Assembly: GCA_021414305.1 (NCBI GenBank)
Contig: JAIOOS010000014.1
Coordinates: 62,001 to 126,000 of the forward strand
From: Burkholderiales bacterium
GTDB lineage: Bacteria; Pseudomonadota; Gammaproteobacteria; Burkholderiales; Burkholderiaceae_C
DNA: 64,000 nt
Direction of reading: 5' to 3'
In this document: positions 43,345 to 50,828 of the stretch, piece by piece
Position numbering within the stretch: the first letter of the stretch is position 1
How the letters are laid out: each line of letters opens with the position of its first letter
Notes under the pieces: generated by a model
What the model saw: only the letters and a program-made list of their open reading frames with translations
Told to the model about the DNA's origin: nothing
The model's database searches: none
Position numbers and translations under genes: made by a program

Positions 43345-44859
43345 TCAGGTGCCGCAGAAGGTCTGGTAGCAGGCCGTGACCTCGGCGGGCGCGGGCTCGG
43401 CGTAGCGGGCGTTCTCGGCGATCTCGTCGTAGGGACGGCGCAAGGCGTCGAGCAGGCGATCGAAGGGGCCGAGGTCGCCGTCGTCGGAGGCCGCGGCGAG
43501 CGCTTCCTCGACGCGATGGTTGCGCGGAATCACCCACGGGTTGGCGCGGCGCATGCGGCCGGCACGCGCCTCGCCCGCCGCCGTGCCATCGACAGCACGG
43601 CCTTCGTCTTCGCGCGCGCAGCGCTCGCGCCAGCGCGCCAGCCAAGCCTCGGGAGCGCTCGCGTCGGCGAAAAGCGCGCGCAAGGGCGCGTCGGCTCCCG
43701 CGGCCGCGTCGGCGAGGCGGCGCCAGGCGAGCGTGAAGTCGGCGTGGCCGGCGTGCAGGAGGGCGAGCCAGTCGGCGGCTAGCGCCGCGTCGGCGGCCTC
43801 GTCGGCGCCTTCCACGCGCTGCAGGCCGAGCTTCGCGCGCTGGCCCGCGAGAAGGTGGCGGGCATGCATCGCCGGAAACGCCTCGATGACCGCCGTGGCC
43901 TGCGCCGCAGCCTCTTCAGGCTCGTCGGAAAGAAGCGGAAGCAGCGCCTCGGCCAGGCGCGTGAGGTTCCATTGCGCGATGCCGGGCTGGTTGCCGAAGG
44001 CATAGCGGCCGTGGCGGTCGATCGAGCTGAACACCGCCGCCGGGTCGTAGGCCTCGACGAACGCACAGGGACCGTAGTCGATGGTCTCGCCGGAGAGCGT
44101 CATGTTGTCGGTGTTCATCACGCCGTGGATGAAGCCGACGTTCATCCACTGCGCGATCAGCGCGGCCTGGCGCGCGCACACGCGCTCGAGCAGCGCGAGA
44201 AAGCGGCCGGGCGTGCCGGCGAGGTCGGGGTCGTGGCGGGCGATCGTGTACTCGGCGAGCTGGCGCACACGGGCGACGTCGCCGCGGGCGGCGAAGAACT
44301 GGAAGGTGCCGACGCGGATGTGGCTCGCCGCCACGCGCGTGAGCACGGCGCCGGGCAGCACCGTCTCGCGCAGCACCGGCTGCCCGGTGGCCACGACCGC
44401 GAGCGCGCGTGTGGTCGGGATGCCGAGGGCGTGCATCGCTTCGCCGACGAGCACTTCGCGCAGCATCGGCCCGACCGCCGCCTTGCCGTCGCCGCCGCGC
44501 GAGAACGGGGTTCGGCCCGAGCCTTTCAGGGCGATGTCGCGGCGCCGGCCGGCGCGGTCGATCACCTCGCCGAGCAGCACCGCGCGGCCGTCGCCGAGCT
44601 GCGGCGAGAAGCCGCCGAACTGGTGGCCGGCATAGGCCTGGGCGATCGGCTCGGCGTCTTCGGGCAGGGCGTTGCCGGCGAACAGCGCGGTGCCGGCCTC
44701 GCCGGCCAGGGCCGCGGCGTCGAGGCCGAGCTCATCGGCCAGCGACGCGTTGAAGAACAGCGACTTCGGCTCGGGCGCGGCTTCGGGGCGCCAGGGCACG
44801 GAGAAGCCTTCGAGCTCGCGGGCGTAGGAGTTTTGGAGGGTGAAGGGGATGGCAGCCAT
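43345..44859 (-). CDS. selO: Protein adenylyltransferase SelO (YdiU family)
   Basis: 504-aa pseudokinase-fold enzyme that transfers AMP to protein Ser/Thr/Tyr. Family blocks: NSYARELEGFSVPW, YAGHQFGGFSPQLGDGRA, ALKGSGRTPFSRGGDGKA, HGVMNTDNMTLSGETIDYGPCAF and the C-terminal NPWVIPRNHRVEEAL. The final Cys (CYQTFCGT) fits the conserved C-terminal Cys that is selenocysteine in eukaryotic SelO. Roles in oxidative stress are known in E. coli and yeast. Confidence 0.95.
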   Translation of the reverse strand: MAAIPFTLQNSYARELEGFSVPWRPEAAPEPKSLFFNASLADELGLDAAALAGEAGTALFAGNALPEDAEPIAQAYAGHQFGGFSPQLGDGRAVLLGEVIDRAGRRRDIALKGSGRTPFSRGGDGKAAVGPMLREVLVGEAMHALGIPTTRALAVVATGQPVLRETVLPGAVLTRVAASHIRVGTFQFFAARGDVARVRQLAEYTIARHDPDLAGTPGRFLALLERVCARQAALIAQWMNVGFIHGVMNTDNMTLSGETIDYGPCAFVEAYDPAAVFSSIDRHGRYAFGNQPGIAQWNLTRLAEALLPLLSDEPEEAAAQATAVIEAFPAMHARHLLAGQRAKLGLQRVEGADEAADAALAADWLALLHAGHADFTLAWRRLADAAAGADAPLRALFADASAPEAWLARWRERCAREDEGRAVDGTAAGEARAGRMRRANPWVIPRNHRVEEALAAASDDGDLGPFDRLLDALRRPYDEIAENARYAEPAPAEVTACYQTFCGT

Positions 44860-44904
44860 GGGGAGGCCTGGAGGACTGCCGTGAGCTGAATGAGTTACTT
44901 TGGC

Positions 44905-45297
44905 TCAATGAAGGCGCCGGTCCGCGTCGCGGACATGGATGTCGGAGGATGCGGCCGCGGCGCGATCCGAAGCGGCAAGCAGCGTCTTGCCTTCGATGCC
45001 GGCGAAGAGCTTGGCGGCCCTGACCTTGAGTTCCAGTAGCTCGGTCGGGTTGACGAAGTACTGTCCACGCATCACATCGACGTCTATGCGGAACTCAACG
45101 TCCTTGCCGTCGTTGGACAGCACGCCGCTGGTGAACTCGTATTGCTCGTCGACCGCCGGCATGCCCATCAATCCAGGCCGATCGACTTCATAGCGGACGT
45201 CGAAGATCTCGCCGCTCGCCAAGTCGAGGGAAGCGGTCGAGCGGATCACGGTCTCCGCCAGCTCGTCGAGTATCTCGATGGGTACTTTCAGGTTCAT
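44905..45297 (-). CDS. Hypothetical protein
   Basis: 130 aa, acidic, with no signal peptide. AGAGGA lies upstream of the ATG. It begins MNLKVPIEILDELAETVIR and contains alternating hydrophobic strands (YEFTSGVLSNDGKDVEFRID, DVMRGQYFVNPTELLELKV). No family recognised. Base composition is lower in GC than the core genes to its left. Confidence 0.6.
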   Translation of the reverse strand: MNLKVPIEILDELAETVIRSTASLDLASGEIFDVRYEVDRPGLMGMPAVDEQYEFTSGVLSNDGKDVEFRIDVDVMRGQYFVNPTELLELKVRAAKLFAGIEGKTLLAASDRAAAASSDIHVRDADRRLH

Positions 45298-45394
45298 CGC
45301 AGTCCTCTCAAGTTCGGCTCACCGCTGCGTGCTCCGTGAGCCCCACTGACAACCTGCGGCCTCGCCGCTCTCTCAATGAAGCGGCGAGACCCAC

Positions 45395-45592
45395 TCAGCT
45401 ACGGCCGCCCGGCTTCTTGACGAGCGGCCGAGCAACGGCCCGACCGTCATCGGCAATGTCGCCACCCACAAGGAAGACGTGGGGGATGGCCCACCCGCCA
45501 GACTCGCCGCGGATGATGTCCGTAGTCCGGATGCGACCTTCTGTGATCTGCGTAAACCCATGGGGAACGGCTTGCTGCTCGGTATCGGTCAT
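45395..45592 (-). CDS. Possible small hypothetical protein
   Basis: 65 aa from an ATG at 45592; an in-frame TTG at 45631 would overlap the upstream gene. It contains GRIRTTDIIRGESGGWAIPHVF. No Shine-Dalgarno is obvious and no family is recognised. It follows the DJ-1/PfpI gene by 28 bp on the same strand. It may be a real short gene or a chance frame. Confidence 0.35.
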   Translation of the reverse strand: MTDTEQQAVPHGFTQITEGRIRTTDIIRGESGGWAIPHVFLVGGDIADDGRAVARPLVKKPGGRS

Positions 45593-45620
45593 TTGCTGGA
45601 AGAGGGTGTGTGGATGTCGA

Positions 45621-46310
45621 TTATCGGGCAACCCGTTCGAGAGGCCCCAGCTTGCCGAGGGCTTCGACCATCGCCTTGGCCAAGGCCGCGCTCGAATGCG
45701 GGTTCTCGCCCGTTAGCAAGTTGCCATCGTGCTCGATGTGACTGAACATCGGTACCAACGCCGAATGGAAATCGGCGCCGCTGGATTTCATCGCGTCTTC
45801 GAGCAGAAAGGGGACAACGTCCTTGAGGCCAGCCAAGCGTTCTTCAGCGTTGGTGAAGCCCGTGGCGCGCCGACCCTTCAAGAACGGTTCGCCGCTGGAG
45901 CGTCGGGCGTTCACGAGCGCCGCGGGCCCGTGGCAGACGGCAGCGATGAGCTTGCCGGCGGCATCGTGGCGCGCCACCAGAGCGTGCAGCGTCGCGTCGT
46001 TCGCCAGGTCCACCATCGGCCCGTGTCCACCCGGGATGAAGATGGCATCGAAGTTCTCGTTCGTTACCGAATCCAGCGTCACGCTGTGGCGCAGCGCTTG
46101 AATAGCCCTCTCCCAGTTCTTCCTTTGCTTTTCGTTCGGTTCAGTCTTCGGATCCAGCGGCACCGCACCGCCCTTTGGCGAGGCCACGGTGACGGCGATC
46201 CCGGCTTCTGTGGCGGCCATGTAGGGCACGGCGAACTCCTCCAGCCACAGTCCGGTGGGATGGCCGGGAGCGAGTTGATCGCTGCTGGTGGTGACGAAGA
46301 GGGCGTGCAT
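45621..46310 (-). CDS. DJ-1/PfpI family protein (Hsp31-like)
   Basis: 229 aa. The nucleophile elbow is AAVCHGPAAL, with catalytic Cys followed by His, and the acid is in LEEFAVPY and IFIPGGHGP. Length and the N-terminal LAPGHPTGLWLEEF block match the Hsp31/class I DJ-1 group, members of which act as chaperones, glyoxalase III or deglycase. It lies in a lower-GC stretch with other accessory enzymes. Confidence 0.9.
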   Translation of the reverse strand: MHALFVTTSSDQLAPGHPTGLWLEEFAVPYMAATEAGIAVTVASPKGGAVPLDPKTEPNEKQRKNWERAIQALRHSVTLDSVTNENFDAIFIPGGHGPMVDLANDATLHALVARHDAAGKLIAAVCHGPAALVNARRSSGEPFLKGRRATGFTNAEERLAGLKDVVPFLLEDAMKSSGADFHSALVPMFSHIEHDGNLLTGENPHSSAALAKAMVEALGKLGPLERVAR

Positions 46311-46541
46311 GGTGGTCCCGCAGGGTTGACAAGGCCGGGCAATTTAGGACATGCGGGGTCGCCGACGTGTAAGACGACGACGCAACGGAGTGCAGGAAGA
46401 TCCGGTTTGGAGCGGTCGGCAAGAGGGCGGCGCATCAAGCGGACTGAAGCACCGCATGACCTCCCATCCGCAGCACATGGGTGTAATCATCGTTTCGTCG
46501 ACAAGTGACAGTCGCCCTCGACTCGGAGTAGACGCGCCACC

Positions 46542-47102
46542 ATGGGAATCTTGACCTTCAGCATCAACGTCACCCTCGACGGTTGCGTCGACCACCGGGA
46601 GGGAATCGCCGACGACGAGACACACGCTCTCTTCACCAGCCTCATGGACGAGGGCGGGGCGATGCTGTGGGGCCGCGTCACCTACGAGATGATGGAGAGC
46701 TACTGGCCGGCGGTCGCCCGCGGCGACGCGGAGGCACCAGCCGCGATGCGCGAGTGGGCGGTCAAGCTGGAGGCCAAGCCGAAGTACGTGGTGTCCTCGA
46801 CGCGAAGGAACTTCCCGTGGACCAACAGCCGCCACATCGTCGGCGACCTGCGCACGGGCGTGCAGAAGCTGAAGGACGCGACCCCGAACGGCGTGCTCCT
46901 CGGTAGCGGCAAGCTCGCGACCGAGCTGGACCGGCTGGATCTGATCGACGAGTACAGGTTCCTCGTCCACCCCAGGATCGCCGGCCACGGCCCGACTCTG
47001 TACCAGAGTGGGCTGCCCAGCACGCGACGGCTCGAACTTGTTTCGGCCAAGCCGCTCCGAAGCGGCGCGGTCGCCATGCACTACCTGCGCGCGCGCGGCT
47101 AA
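46542..47102 (+). CDS. RibD C-terminal/dihydrofolate reductase-like protein in a putative integron cassette
   Basis: 186 aa. Family marks: SINVTLDGCVDHREG at the N-terminus, GAMLWGRVTYEMMESYWP, KYVVSSTRRNFPW, GVLLGSGKLATELDRLDLIDEYRFLVHP and GPTLYQ. These NAD(P)H-dependent reductases have mostly unknown substrates and are not the same as trimethoprim-resistance DfrA. The stop codon TAA forms part of the 5' arm of an attC site (47097-47160), the usual layout of an integron gene cassette. Confidence 0.9.
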   Translation: MGILTFSINVTLDGCVDHREGIADDETHALFTSLMDEGGAMLWGRVTYEMMESYWPAVARGDAEAPAAMREWAVKLEAKPKYVVSSTRRNFPWTNSRHIVGDLRTGVQKLKDATPNGVLLGSGKLATELDRLDLIDEYRFLVHPRIAGHGPTLYQSGLPSTRRLELVSAKPLRSGAVAMHYLRARG

Positions 47103-47160
47103 CAACCGGTTGCAGCGGACGGTCGGCTGTGCGGCCCGCCGCTGAACCGGAGCGTTGAGC
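47097..47160 (+). other. Putative integron attC recombination site
   Basis: 64 bp with attC layout. The 5' core is GGCTAAC (47097-47103, including the TAA stop) and the 3' core GTTGAGC (47154-47160), a perfect match to GTTRRRY. The arms fold as AAC/GTT, an unpaired spacer (AA opposite AGC), CCGGTT/AACCGG, one extrahelical G on the 5' arm, CAGCGG/CCGCTG, then an imperfect GC-rich terminal stem. The unpaired spacer and single bulged base on one arm are attC hallmarks. No integrase gene or second clear attC is in the window. Confidence 0.7.
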
Positions 47161-47456
47161 GGCCGACTTCCGCTTCCGGTCGGTTGCCGGTCCTCCCGGT
47201 TCCGATTCGTCTCGTCTCAAACTTGCCGTTCGCAACGGCCGACCTGACAGCTGACCGTCGCCAATACCCGGACCCGGCCAGAAGCGGGCGGCACTGCCGG
47301 TCGGGTGATCCACCGCTTCAGACTAAAAGCGGTCCATCGTCCTCGAACGCTTGATGGCCGCTCCTTGTGGAAGCGAACGGTCACCGCGTTGGCGATTCGA
47401 CCGGCTGCCCCGGCTAATGTCGGCCATCAAACACCGCTCGCGGCAGGCAGCGTTAG
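47161..47456. other. Intergenic region after the attC site
   Basis: No convincing gene on either strand. Sequence is less GC-rich, with several CCGGT/GGTTG-like words but no ordered repeat. A weak 47-bp attC-like fold at 47412-47458 is too short to accept. It separates the DHFR-like gene from the convergent serine hydrolase gene. Confidence 0.5.
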
Positions 47457-48506
47457 TCAGCGCGCCGCTGGCAGCGCTGCTTCGCGAATGATCGTCGCGG
47501 TCTGGATCGCCACCGCACGAGAAATCTGCTCTGTCAACGCCACCACGACCACCTCGAGCGCAGGTACGACGTAAATGAATTGCCCGCCGAAACCCGACGC
47601 GTTGTATGCCGGCAATTCGTCGCCGGGCGTGGACGACAGCCACCACAGGTAACCGTAGCCCCACAGCTCGGGGCGGCCGCGCGGCGGGATGTCGCTCGCG
47701 ATCTTGCGCGCGGTCGCCTCACGCACGAACTCCGCCGGCACCAGCTGGCGACCCTTCCAGCTGCCGCCGGCGCGCATCATCTGGCCGATCCGCAGCATTT
47801 CCGGCGCAGTCAAGCGCAACTCCGCCGCGCCGTTCGGTACGCCGTCTTGCCCCGTGGGCCATTCCGCGCCATCGATGCCCAGCGGGCGGAACAACACTTC
47901 CTGTGCGAACTCCGCCAGCGGCACCTTGAGCCGGCGCGCGAGCGCCAGCGCGAGCAGGTGCGAATCGATGTTGCTGTACTGGAAGCGGCTGCCGGGCTCA
48001 TACGCGAGTGGCCGAGCAAGCGCATGCGCCAGAACGCCGGGCGCATACAGCCGGCGCGAGAAGTCCAAGTAGTCGCTGTCGTTCGTGAGTCCGCCACGGT
48101 CGAATCCCGAGGACATGGTGAGCAGATGCCGCAGCGTGACGCGTTGCATCGCCGTGGCGCCAGGGCCTTGCGCGTGCTCGGGAAAGAAAGCGGCCAGAGG
48201 CTCCTCAACGCTCGCGATCGCCCCGCGCGCCATGGCGATTCCGACCAGCAGCGACACGACCGATTTCGTCACCGACGCGACGTTCATGCGGCTTGAGGCG
48301 GTGATGCCCTGCTGGTAGTACGCGAAGCTGGCGCCGCGGCGCTCCATCAGCAGGGCGCGCACATGGGGTGCGGCGCGCAACTGCGCTTCCAGGGCCTGAA
48401 TGCGTTCGGTGTTCCAGGCGGGCTGGCTTCGTGCGACAGTGACGAAAGCAGCGGTGGCCAGCGCGGTCAACGCGGTCCGCCGCGTGGTGCAAGAGGTGTC
48501 TGCCAT
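47457..48506 (-). CDS. Class C beta-lactamase-related serine hydrolase
   Basis: 349 aa with a signal region (RRTALTALATAAFVTVARSQ; RR suggests Tat). The catalytic SxxK is SVTK in NVASVTKSVVSLLVG, and the YxN motif is YSN in RFQYSNIDSHLLAL. Family members include esterases and D-amino peptidases as well as beta-lactamases; nothing here shows antibiotic activity. Lower-GC region. Converges with the cassette gene. Confidence 0.88.
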   Translation of the reverse strand: MADTSCTTRRTALTALATAAFVTVARSQPAWNTERIQALEAQLRAAPHVRALLMERRGASFAYYQQGITASSRMNVASVTKSVVSLLVGIAMARGAIASVEEPLAAFFPEHAQGPGATAMQRVTLRHLLTMSSGFDRGGLTNDSDYLDFSRRLYAPGVLAHALARPLAYEPGSRFQYSNIDSHLLALALARRLKVPLAEFAQEVLFRPLGIDGAEWPTGQDGVPNGAAELRLTAPEMLRIGQMMRAGGSWKGRQLVPAEFVREATARKIASDIPPRGRPELWGYGYLWWLSSTPGDELPAYNASGFGGQFIYVVPALEVVVVALTEQISRAVAIQTATIIREAALPAAR

Positions 48507-49088
48507 TGGCCGCTTCTCCAGCCACGATCATGCACCCGAAACGCAAGTCCGCCTGACTCCTAAGCCGTGAGTACCACCTTCCGGCAATCCTCTTCCGACG
48601 TGGGCGTCGCGTTGCAGTAAATCGAACGCGCGGTGGCGCTCGCCGGGCGCGTCGTCTCCGCCGATGGCAGCGCGCAGCGCTCGACGGCTTCGTCGACGGC
48701 GTGCTCGCGCAGGTAGCGGCGCACACGCGCGACGGCGACTTCGACCGCGGCGCCGATACCGTCGACGAGGCGCTGGCCGAACTGGAACGGCGCCCCGAAC
48801 GCCAGCGTACCGCACTCGAGCGCTCGCGCCGCGCGCTCCTCGAAGCCGGCAAGTCGCGAGTGGCCCAACCCTCGCGCAAGGGGGCCGACCGGCTCCGGCT
48901 GCCATCGCGTGCGCCTGGCCAGGCGCTCACGTCGTCTCGCCTTTGCGCTTCAGACTAGGTGCCGTCTTTCGAGCAGAGCGTTTCGAAGACCGCTGTCGGC
49001 CAGGAGCCGTCGCTCACGGCGGACGGCTTTGGGGTGGGTTAAGGATCAGGGCGACGACTTGGGACTCGGATCAGCGAAACTGAAAGTC
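48507..49088. other. 582-bp gap with a possible gene remnant
   Basis: Holds no complete gene. On the plus strand at about 48660-48958 a frame reads ALDGFVDGVLAQVAAHTRDG, then DFDRGADTVDEALAELERRP and RRALLEAGKSRVAQPS before losing protein-like character. Its composition looks like real coding sequence, higher in GC than its flanks, but it lacks a good start and ends in a different style. The rest, including the DNA just before the next gene, shows nothing clear. Confidence 0.4.
48662..48958 (+). pseudogene. Possible gene fragment
   Basis: About 98 codons of plausible helical protein (see VDEALAELERRPERQRTALE) with no ATG, no Shine-Dalgarno and no family match that I can name. Could be the remnant of an older gene, left at an accessory-region boundary. 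Confidence 0.3.
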
Positions 49089-50618
49089 ATGAATCATGTC
49101 GCCCTCCTTTTTGCCCTGTTCGCGCTGGCTTCATGTGCCGGCGCCCCGCAAGTGCACACGTCGCCTGGCAAGCCTGCCGCGCCGGCAACCCTGCAGTCGC
49201 TCGTTCCGGAAATCGATGCGGCATTCCGGAAGTGGCAGCAGGAAGCACACGTTTCCGGACTCGTCTGGGGCGTGGTCAAGGACGGCGCGCTCGTTCACTA
49301 CGGTGGCTCCGGCGTTCAGGACCGCGAAAGCGCGCGGCCCGTCAACGCAGACAGCCTGTTTCGCATCGCCTCCATGAGCAAGGCGTTCACGGCGCTCGCC
49401 ATCCTCCAATTGCGCGATGCGGGAAAAGTGTCGCTGGATGCGCCGGCCGAGACCTATGTGCCCGAACTGAAAGGGTGGACCTACCCGACCGACGACGCGC
49501 CACGCATTCGCGTGCGCGATCTCTTGAGCCATGTGGGTGGGCTCGTCACGGACGATCCCTGGGGCGACCGGCAGCAGCCGCTGCCGGAGGCGGACTTCAC
49601 GGCCATGTTGCGTGCGGGCGTGTCGTTCAGCCGGGCGCCGCAGACGGCATTCGAGTACTCCAATTTCGGCTACGCGCTGCTCGGCCGCATCATCACCAAT
49701 GTCACCGGGCGGCCGTTCGACGACTACATCCGTGTCGAGATCATGGTGCCGCTGGGCATGGCGTCCACGGGCTACGAGGTATCCAACGCGCCGATCGAGC
49801 GCCGCGCCCTCGGCTACCGCTGGGAAAACGAGCAGCATGCGCTGGAGCCGGCCATGGGCCGCGGCGTCTTCGGCGCCATGGGCGGCGTGCAGACCAGTGT
49901 CAAGGACTACGCTCGCTGGGTCGCCTTCTTGCTCAACGCCTGGCCCGCCCGAAGCGGCGCAGAGCAAGGCCCGGTGCGCCGCTCGTCCGTGCGCGAGCTG
50001 GCGCAGGGCCTGAACTTTCCGAGGGTGCTTCAACGTGAAGGGTCGGGCGGCGCCAAGCCCTGCGCGTTCGCAGTCACCTATGGCATGGGCATGAACGCGC
50101 GGACGGACTGCGAGCTTGGTTTCGCGCTCAGTCATGCAGGTGGCTACCCGGGCTACGGAGCCTATGTCCTGCTGATGCCGGACAGCGGTCTCGGTGTCTT
50201 CGCCTTCGCCAACGGCACCTACGCGGTGCCTGGCCAACCAGTGACCTTGGCGGCGCTCGCACTGCAGCGTGCGGGGCTGGTCCCGGTGCGTCCCCTGGCG
50301 GTCAGCGCGGCGCTCGACCAGGCCTATCAGATTGCGGCGCGCATGTATGCGGCCGGCAACCTAGAACCTGGCAAGGCCGTGCTCGCGATGAACTTCTTGT
50401 TCGACCGGTCTGCCGACAGGTGGGTGCGCGAATTCGGCAAGCTCAAGCAGGAGGTTGGCCAATGCGACGGCGGTGCGCCAATCCATCCGACTGGCATGCT
50501 TTCCGGTGACTTCCGGTGGACCTGCGAGCGCGGCGCGATCGAGGGCGAGCTGTTGCTGTCGCCGACGAACCCACCCGGCATCCAGGCCTTGAGACTCAAG
50601 GCCGTGCCGTCGCATTGA
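49089..50618 (+). CDS. Serine hydrolase lipoprotein, class C beta-lactamase family
   Basis: 509 aa from the ATG at 49089. Lipobox ALASC predicts a lipoprotein. Catalytic motifs: SMSK in RIASMSKAFTALAIL, YSN in FEYSNFGYALLG and HAG in LSHAGGYPGYG, the three blocks of the class C/D-Ala-D-Ala-peptidase-like fold. A C-terminal extension of about 110 residues (from about 400) with two Cys is extra. Substrate unknown. It is the second serine hydrolase of this accessory stretch but not a close copy of the first. Confidence 0.88.
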   Translation: MNHVALLFALFALASCAGAPQVHTSPGKPAAPATLQSLVPEIDAAFRKWQQEAHVSGLVWGVVKDGALVHYGGSGVQDRESARPVNADSLFRIASMSKAFTALAILQLRDAGKVSLDAPAETYVPELKGWTYPTDDAPRIRVRDLLSHVGGLVTDDPWGDRQQPLPEADFTAMLRAGVSFSRAPQTAFEYSNFGYALLGRIITNVTGRPFDDYIRVEIMVPLGMASTGYEVSNAPIERRALGYRWENEQHALEPAMGRGVFGAMGGVQTSVKDYARWVAFLLNAWPARSGAEQGPVRRSSVRELAQGLNFPRVLQREGSGGAKPCAFAVTYGMGMNARTDCELGFALSHAGGYPGYGAYVLLMPDSGLGVFAFANGTYAVPGQPVTLAALALQRAGLVPVRPLAVSAALDQAYQIAARMYAAGNLEPGKAVLAMNFLFDRSADRWVREFGKLKQEVGQCDGGAPIHPTGMLSGDFRWTCERGAIEGELLLSPTNPPGIQALRLKAVPSH

Positions 50619-50828
50619 GCCCTTCCACAACCTCGAACCCAACTGCGAATGGCTGCTTTGCGGTTGTCAATCCCGGCTGAGGGATGCCAGGATTGGGTCG
50701 ACAGCGGAAGTCACCCCCGCCGCGCTGAACTTCGAACGTCTGCGTTGCCGGCGGATTCAAACGCTTGGCTAACGGTTGACTGACGGCGGCACCGCAAGCT
50801 CCGGGGTATTCCACTTCGAGAGCTCGCC

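Noticed and set aside
46542..47102. Trimethoprim-resistance dihydrofolate reductase cassette
   Set aside because: The protein is of the RibD C-terminal type, not DfrA or DfrB, so no resistance call is justified despite the attC site.
47412..47458. Second attC-like structure near the end of the serine hydrolase gene
   Set aside because: Ends resemble core sites (GGCTAAT, GTTAGTC) and the stop codon is close, but the element is only 47 bp, the inner arms pair poorly and the core deviates from GTTRRRY.
47457..50618. Two beta-lactamase resistance genes
   Set aside because: Both have the SxxK and YxN fold motifs, but these are shared by many esterases and peptidases; no feature specific for antibiotic hydrolysis is visible.
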